From: Methanosarcina sp. MSH10X1
GTDB lineage: Archaea; Halobacteriota; Methanosarcinia; Methanosarcinales; Methanosarcinaceae
Reading direction: 5' to 3'
Length of the DNA stretch: 64,000 nt
NCBI RefSeq assembly: GCF_004099695.1
Contig: NZ_SCHL01000007.1
Location: forward strand, 62,001 to 126,000
Position numbers and translations under genes: made by a program. This document shows positions 59,522 to 64,000 of the stretch, piece by piece (the stretch's first letter is position 1; each line of letters opens with the position of its first letter). The notes under the pieces are model-generated. The model did no database searches. It was not told the DNA's origin and worked only from the letters and a program-made list of their open reading frames with translations.

Positions 59522-59835
59522 ACATTTGAATGATTCTATGCAAAGTCCTCCGTGATCTGGAATTCGCGTACATGGTCAGGATACTCACCAGTTAAGGAGT
59601 ATGCACTTCCCAAGTTCTATATCGAGCTATATAATTTAGATTATAGACCTTAAGGTTTCTTATCTTGTTATAGGACAGTACAGGAAAAGCTTAAAAAAGA
59701 AATACTTAAAAATTAAATTAGAAACCTGCGCTACATTGATAGGATGCTATTGAAGTTAATTTCAAATATCTCCAGCATATCTCATAGAAGTATCAAATTC
59801 CTTTATAAATCCTTTCTGAAAGACCGAAGGAAAAA
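59522..59835. other. Divergent intergenic region
   Basis: Between the phosphoribosyltransferase and the FilR1-type regulator. A TATA box TTTATAAAT lies at about 59802-59810 and GAAGGA about six bases before the ATG at 59836, giving a very short leader. No gene seen. Confidence 0.4.
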
Positions 59836-60693
59836 ATGAATCTTTCGCAGAAGCGCAAGATCTGGAAAGTGAAATCAATGGACAAAGCCCTTATAGACCT
59901 GCTCTTTATGTCCCAGAAAAGAAAGGACCTTTTGCTCCTGCTAAAAAGTGGAGGAGAAACGATAGAGGAAATTGTAGATACTCTGAATGTTAACCCTACA
60001 GGCATGCTGCCTCAAATCAAAAAATTGAAGGACGAACATCTGGTTCTTCAGGAAGATCGGGAGTACAGGCTAACTCCTCTTGCAGAAATCCTGGTTGAAA
60101 AAATGGAGCCTTTACTCGATACTTTGCAGGTCATTGAGGAGAATAAGAGTTACTGGCAGGAACGTGATCTTACTGCCTTGCCCAGGGCATTCTTAGAAAG
60201 GCTCAATGAATTAAAGTTCTGTTTCCTTGTTAGACCGGACCCTGATAATATTTTTGAGCCTCCTGCCGTGTTTCTGGAGAATATAGGAAAATCAAGAAAA
60301 ATTTTTTCTCTTTCATCAATATTTCATCCGGTACTTTCGGAAACGTTTCTTACAAACCAGGATGAAGACACCGAAATAACCCTCATAATAACCGAAAAAA
60401 TCTATGAGAGACTGAAAACCGATTTTGAGGATGAACTGAGACTTTATCTGGCCAGAGAAAAAAAGAAGCTTTTTCTCTATACGGATGAGATAAAGATTGC
60501 CATGCTGGTTAAAACCGAACATTTCATAGCTATTGATTTCCTTACTTCGAAAGGGTCTTTTGATCAGGAGACTATTATAGGCTTCGAGCCTGCGGCTCTG
60601 AAATGGGCTGAAGACCTTATTCTGCATTATAGAGAGCACGCTCGGGAAATAAAGGGTAAACCCGGTCAAGAAAACTTGCAGATGAAGAAATAA
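59836..60693 (+). CDS. FilR1-type winged-helix transcriptional regulator (DUF1724)
   Basis: This 285-residue protein has an N-terminal winged helix (LLLLLKSGGETIEEIVDTLNVNPTGMLPQIKKL near 33-65) and a middle DUF1724/FilR1 domain rich in hydrophobic and charged segments. Relatives in Methanosarcina control methyltransferase and other metabolic genes. Targets here are unknown. AAGGA six bases upstream supports ATG 59836; ATG 59878 is an alternative. Confidence 0.85.
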   Translation: MNLSQKRKIWKVKSMDKALIDLLFMSQKRKDLLLLLKSGGETIEEIVDTLNVNPTGMLPQIKKLKDEHLVLQEDREYRLTPLAEILVEKMEPLLDTLQVIEENKSYWQERDLTALPRAFLERLNELKFCFLVRPDPDNIFEPPAVFLENIGKSRKIFSLSSIFHPVLSETFLTNQDEDTEITLIITEKIYERLKTDFEDELRLYLAREKKKLFLYTDEIKIAMLVKTEHFIAIDFLTSKGSFDQETIIGFEPAALKWAEDLILHYREHAREIKGKPGQENLQMKK

Positions 60694-61029
60694 TATTAAC
60701 TTAGATTTTCCCGTCTTTTTTAATAACTGTAAAACCCCCTTTTATTGCTCTGAGGAGTGAATCTATCTCTTTTGCCGGGGCGCACTTGACAATTCCATAA
60801 TCTCAAGTTCTGAACCAACAATAGGCTCAAAAAATAGGGATTCCCTGTGTGATAAGTAAAACTCTCAATAAAATCCTACCAGATCTTTACTGAGATCAGG
60901 CAAGAGAAATCTGCTCTAAGCATTTCTTTTGGCCTGCAAAACTGCGAATAGACTTGAAGTTTAAGCAAAGGATAAATCCAAACATGCGCATCTTTTCATA
61001 AACGTATCAAAAAGAATAGGAGGGGAAAA
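60694..61029. other. Intergenic region
   Basis: No gene supported. AGGAGGGG at 61018-61025 is the ribosome binding site of the next gene. Confidence 0.35.
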
Positions 61030-61916
61030 GTGAAAAGAGTAGCAAATAATAAGTTCTGGAAGTACGCGAAGTTTTCTACAATCCTGTTTATGGTCTTTGC
61101 GATTATTTTTTCGGCTGTCTTGATGAAGAACAGGACGAAACCGGAACTGGAAATATAACAAACAATAGCCAGGATACCACCGGGATAAACAATAGTCAGG
61201 GAACCGGTGGGAAAGACTACACATACGGTACCGCAAACGTAGAGAGTATTCAGATTCTAACCCTTGAGTCTTTTCCAGTACAGATACAGGTAATAGCAGA
61301 AGGTTACTTGCCTGACGGGTGTACCGAAATAGATGAAATAAAAACTGAAAGAGAAGGAAATGCCTTCAATATCAATATGAGTACAAAACGCCCGACAGAT
61401 GCGATCTGTACGCAGGCTATAGAGAGCTTTACGGAAACTATTCCGCTTGAAGTCGAGGGGCTTAAAGCAGGCAATTATACTGTAAATGTGAACGGTGTAA
61501 CCGGATCCTTTGAACTGGCAACTGATAACATCATACAGGACAAACCTCCGGGCTCTATGCCGCCTGGACAGCAGGTAGTAACTGAGACTGCTAATGGGAA
61601 AACTATAAATCTTGAAAGCGGAGAGACCTTTTACCTGAGGCTACCTGAGAATCCATCTACAGGTTATCGTTGGGAACTCAATCTGACTCAGGGACTCAAT
61701 GTGGCCCTGGGCTCAGATAATCTTCCGGGAGAATACTATCCTCCAGAACAGCCTGAAGGAATCGAACAGCCTCTTGTGGGTGCGGGAGGAGTCCGAATAT
61801 GGGAGATTAAAGCTGTGGCTGAAGGCAGTCAGCAGGTGACAGGAGTATATAAAAGACCCTCGGAGAGCGAAACTGCAGAGGGAGGCACCTTCAAACTTAA
61901 TATTGAGGTTGTCTGA
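61030..61916 (+). pseudogene. Frameshifted lipoprotein with chagasin (I42) domain
   Basis: GTG at 61030, four bases after AGGAGGGG, encodes a signal peptide (KFSTILFMVFAIIF), but the frame then runs to TAA shortly after a run of six T bases at about 61106-61111. In a second frame the same DNA reads GCLDEEQDETG, a lipobox cysteine, and continues open to 61916. One extra T in the run would join both frames as IIFFGCLDEE. The mature part has a Thr/Asn-rich linker and a C-terminal chagasin-type domain with NPSTGYRW near the end, a cysteine-protease inhibitor fold. Either the gene is broken, or it needs frameshifting, or the base call is wrong. Confidence 0.7.
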
Positions 61917-62015
61917 ATTACCGATTATATTTGCCCTTTTCACGATTTATCCGTTTCCACCTGTAAAGGAGAAGGGCATTTTTAACTTCAGGTGCGATCC
62001 TTTCTCGGTGACCCA

Positions 62016-62207
62016 TTAAAGGGATCCCAGAGCCTGTTTCAGGTCCTTAAGGCAACTTTCACATATGTAGGATGTGCCAATTTGGGTACATCCAAGAATT
62101 TCCGTATTTTCTCCCGTTTCTTTTTCCCCCTGGCTTCCCGGATAGCCTTCACAGTAAACTCCGCACTTCACTTCACAATAAGCTCCGCAGAACAGACACT
62201 TTGACAT
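62016..62207 (-). CDS. Small cysteine-rich zinc-binding protein
   Basis: This protein of about 63 residues begins MSKCLFCGAYCEVKCGVYC and ends with YICESCLKDLKQAL. Eight cysteines, in CxxC-type pairs at both ends, suggest two metal sites. The frame is open further upstream, but the added part is hydrophobic and unlike the rest. The ribosome binding site is weak. Unrecognised family. Confidence 0.6.
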   Translation of the reverse strand: MSKCLFCGAYCEVKCGVYCEGYPGSQGEKETGENTEILGCTQIGTSYICESCLKDLKQALGSL

Positions 62208-62373
62208 AATATGAGTTAGGGTTCGGAATTTCAAATACGTTTCCGGAAAAACCGGAGAACAGGAAAATAAGGGGAGAAAAAAAGGTCCAGGTAAATTTAA
62301 AAAGTAGCGGGATTTCTGGAGAGAAATGCACTTATTTATCAATAAATTTCTGAATATAGGGGGCTCGACCGAA

Positions 62374-62386
62374 AAGTATATATGCT
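62374..62386 (+). promoter_or_regulatory. Promoter of the initiator tRNA gene
   Basis: AAAAGTATATATG at about 62374-62386 is a strong box A, about 65 bases before the tRNA, consistent with a stable-RNA promoter and a 5' leader. Confidence 0.5.
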
Positions 62387-62445
62387 ATCGTTTGTATGTT
62401 GTGATAGTTATCCCAGGCAAAGTGGCCTGACAAATAAAACCCTGT

Positions 62446-62520
62446 AGCGGGGTGGGGTAGCCAGGAGATCCCGACGGGCTCATAACCCGTAGACCGATGG
62501 TTCGAATCCATCCCCCGCTA
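62446..62520 (+). tRNA. Initiator tRNA-Met (anticodon CAT)
   Basis: This 75-nucleotide tRNA has acceptor stem AGCGGGG with CCCCGCT and discriminator A. The D arm is GGGTAGCC...ATCCC, the anticodon stem-loop is ACGGG-CTCATAA-CCCGT (anticodon 62481-62483), and the T arm is GATGG-TTCGAAT-CCATC. A1:U72 and three G:C pairs beside the anticodon loop mark an archaeal initiator rather than an elongator. CCA is not encoded. Confidence 0.95.
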
Positions 62521-62780
62521 TAGCAAAATTCTTTTCTGAATTTCTTATGAAATGCTATTCTTATATAATGATATTTTTTCAGATATTATCTTTAAGATTT
62601 CATCACCAGGCAACTTTTTTATAGCCGGTTACCGATTTATATCTAGAATCCATTTAATTATCCCTTTTTCAAGCTATTAAAACTCAAGGCTTATTAAGGA
62701 AGGTTACTTTCTTACACAAGGTCAAAGATGTGTGAGTATCTCTTCAAATATCCTTATAAACTGAGCAGGATGACTTTCAT

Positions 62781-64000
62781 ATGGTAATGGAAAAACTTGG
62801 AGACTCCTTACAGGGGGCGCTCAAAAAGCTGATCGGCGCAGGGCGAATTGATGAGCGCACGGTCAATGAAGTAGTAAAGGATATCCAGCGGGCTCTCCTC
62901 CAGGCCGATGTCAATGTAAAACTTGTTATGGGAATGTCCCAGAAAATCAAAGAGCGTGCATTGAAAGAAGACCCTCCTGCAGGTATGAACCCAAGGGAGC
63001 ACGTAATCCGTATTGTATACCAGGAATTAATGGAGATTATTGGCAAAGGGGCTGAGATCCAGCTAAAGCCGCAGACTATAATGATGGTTGGGCTTCAGGG
63101 AAGCGGGAAAACTACAAGTACTGCAAAACTTGCCCGCTACTTCCAGAGAAAAGGACTCAAAGCAGGGGTTATCGCCGCAGACACTTTCCGCCCTGGCGCA
63201 TACCACCAGCTTAAAACCCTCTGTGAAAAGCTCAATGTAGCTTTTTATGGAGAAGAACACAATCCCGATGCCGTCGAAATCACAAGAAACGGACTCAAAT
63301 TCCTGGAAAAATTCGACATAAAAATTGTGGATACTGCAGGCCGCCACGCCCTTGAAGCCGACCTGATAGATGAGATGGAACGGATCAATGCCGTTGCAAA
63401 GCCAGATCACAAGTTCATGGTGCTGGACGCAGGTATAGGACAGCAGGCAAGCCAGCAGGCCCATGCTTTTAATAACTCTGTGGGGATTACAGGCGTTATT
63501 ATAACGAAACTCGACGGAACCGCAAAAGGAGGCGGTGCCCTGTCTGCGGTTTCCGAAACAAAAGCCCCTATTGCCTTTATCGGTGTAGGGGAAACACCGG
63601 AAGATTTTGAAAAATTCGAAGCTGACAGGTTTATCTCAAGGCTCCTTGGCATGGGAGACCTCAAAAGCCTGATGGAAAAGGCTGAAGAGACTCTGAGCGA
63701 AGAAGACGTTAACGTGGAAGCCCTGATGCAGGGACGCTTCACTCTTAAAGACATGTACAAGCAGCTCGAAGCTATGAACAAAATGGGCCCTCTCAAGCAG
63801 ATAATGTCCATGCTTCCTATGGGAATGGGAGGAATGGGAGGCGTTAAGCTCTCGGATGAGATGTTCCAGGCTACAAGTGACAAGATGAAGAATTACAAAA
63901 TCATCATGGATTCCATGACAGAAGAAGAAATGACTGATCCAAAGCTTATAGGCGGTTCCCGGATAAAAAGAATTTCAAGAGGTTCGGGCTGCAGCCCTGA
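62781..64000 (+). CDS. srp54: Signal recognition particle protein SRP54 (cut by window edge)
   Basis: From ATG 62781 the frame runs to the end of the window without a stop. It has the NG GTPase: G1 [10 protein letters not shown] near 104-113, [16 protein letters not shown], and [11 protein letters not shown]. The start of the Met-rich M domain follows ([20 protein letters not shown]). SRP54 binds signal peptides and 7S RNA and guides ribosomes to the membrane. AGGATGA seven bases upstream supports the start; the C-terminal end is missing. Confidence 0.96.
   Translation, partial: MVMEKLGDSLQGALKKLIGAGRIDERTVNEVVKDIQRALLQADVNVKLVMGMSQKIKERALKEDPPAGMNPREHVIRIVYQELMEIIGKGAEIQLKPQTIMMVGLQGSGKTTSTAKLARYFQRKGLKAGVIAADTFRPGAYHQLKTLCEKLNVAFYGEEHNPDAVEITRNGLKFLEKFDIKIVDTAGRHALEADLIDEMERINAVAKPDHKFMVLDAGIGQQASQQAHAFNNSVGITGVIITKLDGTAKGGGALSAVSETKAPIAFIGVGETPEDFEKFEADRFISRLLGMGDLKSLMEKAEETLSEEDVNVEALMQGRFTLKDMYKQLEAMNKMGPLKQIMSMLPMGMGGMGGVKLSDEMFQATSDKMKNYKIIMDSMTEEEMTDPKLIGGSRIKRISRGSGCSP

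Noticed and set aside
1-64000. CRISPR array, transposase, prophage or toxin-antitoxin module
   Set aside because: No spaced direct repeats of CRISPR form and no such proteins were found; the only regular tandem repeats are the short ones listed.

Overview
The window is a chromosomal segment of a methanogenic archaeon, almost certainly a Methanosarcina. The evidence is a complete methyl-coenzyme M reductase operon (mcrBDCGA) with the radical-SAM protein Mmp10 divergent from it, chromatin protein MC1, methanogenesis marker 14, split GMP synthase, MptA-type GTP cyclohydrolase, PolC (DP2), form III RuBisCO, an Hps-RraA fusion, and several families that I know mainly from Methanosarcina (DUF1673-like, DUF5788-like, DUF1646, FilR1-type regulators). 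Long AT-rich intergenic regions, TATA-type promoters and GAGGTGA ribosome binding sites fit. I do not assign a species.

Layout. 0-1.7 kb: tandem GWCP-motif membrane proteins with one decayed copy. 1.7-4.5 kb: pyrBI flanked by two related small proteins. 4.8-9 kb: hps-rraA (apparent ATA start codon) facing recQ. 9-10.2 kb: a small-ORF region with a strong hairpin and a gene split by a stop codon. 10.2-17.6 kb: guaA subunit B, RaSEA, argB, MC1, mptA (overlapping dyads at its predicted transcription start), a DUF2098-like gene and mmp14. 18.4-23.1 kb: a YHS/FrhB fusion and gatCAB. 23.3-31.8 kb: nitrilase, small ORFs, an internally duplicated cysteine-rich membrane protein, a DHFR-like reductase, htpX, thyA, aroA and a methyltransferase. 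32.2-38.9 kb: mcr operon and mmp10. 39.2-45.4 kb: polC, sua5, rbcL. 46.2-51.2 kb: three tandem DUF1646 transporter paralogs. 52.5-56.7 kb: heat-shock operon (ArsR-type regulator, CDC48 ATPase, two Hsp20 proteins). 57-62.4 kb: small proteins, a phosphoribosyltransferase, a FilR1-type regulator, a frameshifted chagasin-like lipoprotein. 62.4 kb to the end: initiator tRNA-Met and the start of srp54.

How it fits together. McrA, McrB and McrG form the terminal methane-forming enzyme. Mmp10 methylates an arginine of McrA, so enzyme and modifier lie head to head over a shared 420-bp region that holds a palindrome beside the mcr TATA box. Hps-RraA and RuBisCO III, 38 kb apart here, can both act in archaeal pentose/ribulose-phosphate metabolism. 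The regulator-CDC48-Hsp20-Hsp20 cluster resembles the HSR1 operon of Archaeoglobus and carries a near-match to the HSR1 operator at its promoter.

Most of the coding content is conventional. The unusual signals are the ATA start of hps-rraA, the one-base frameshift in the lipoprotein, the DUF1646 triplication (flanking DNA copied too, one copy later invaded by an inverted-repeat-bounded insert), the palindromes at mcr, mptA and the heat-shock operon, and several unannotated small proteins with good ribosome binding sites. I saw no CRISPR array, transposase, prophage or defence system.
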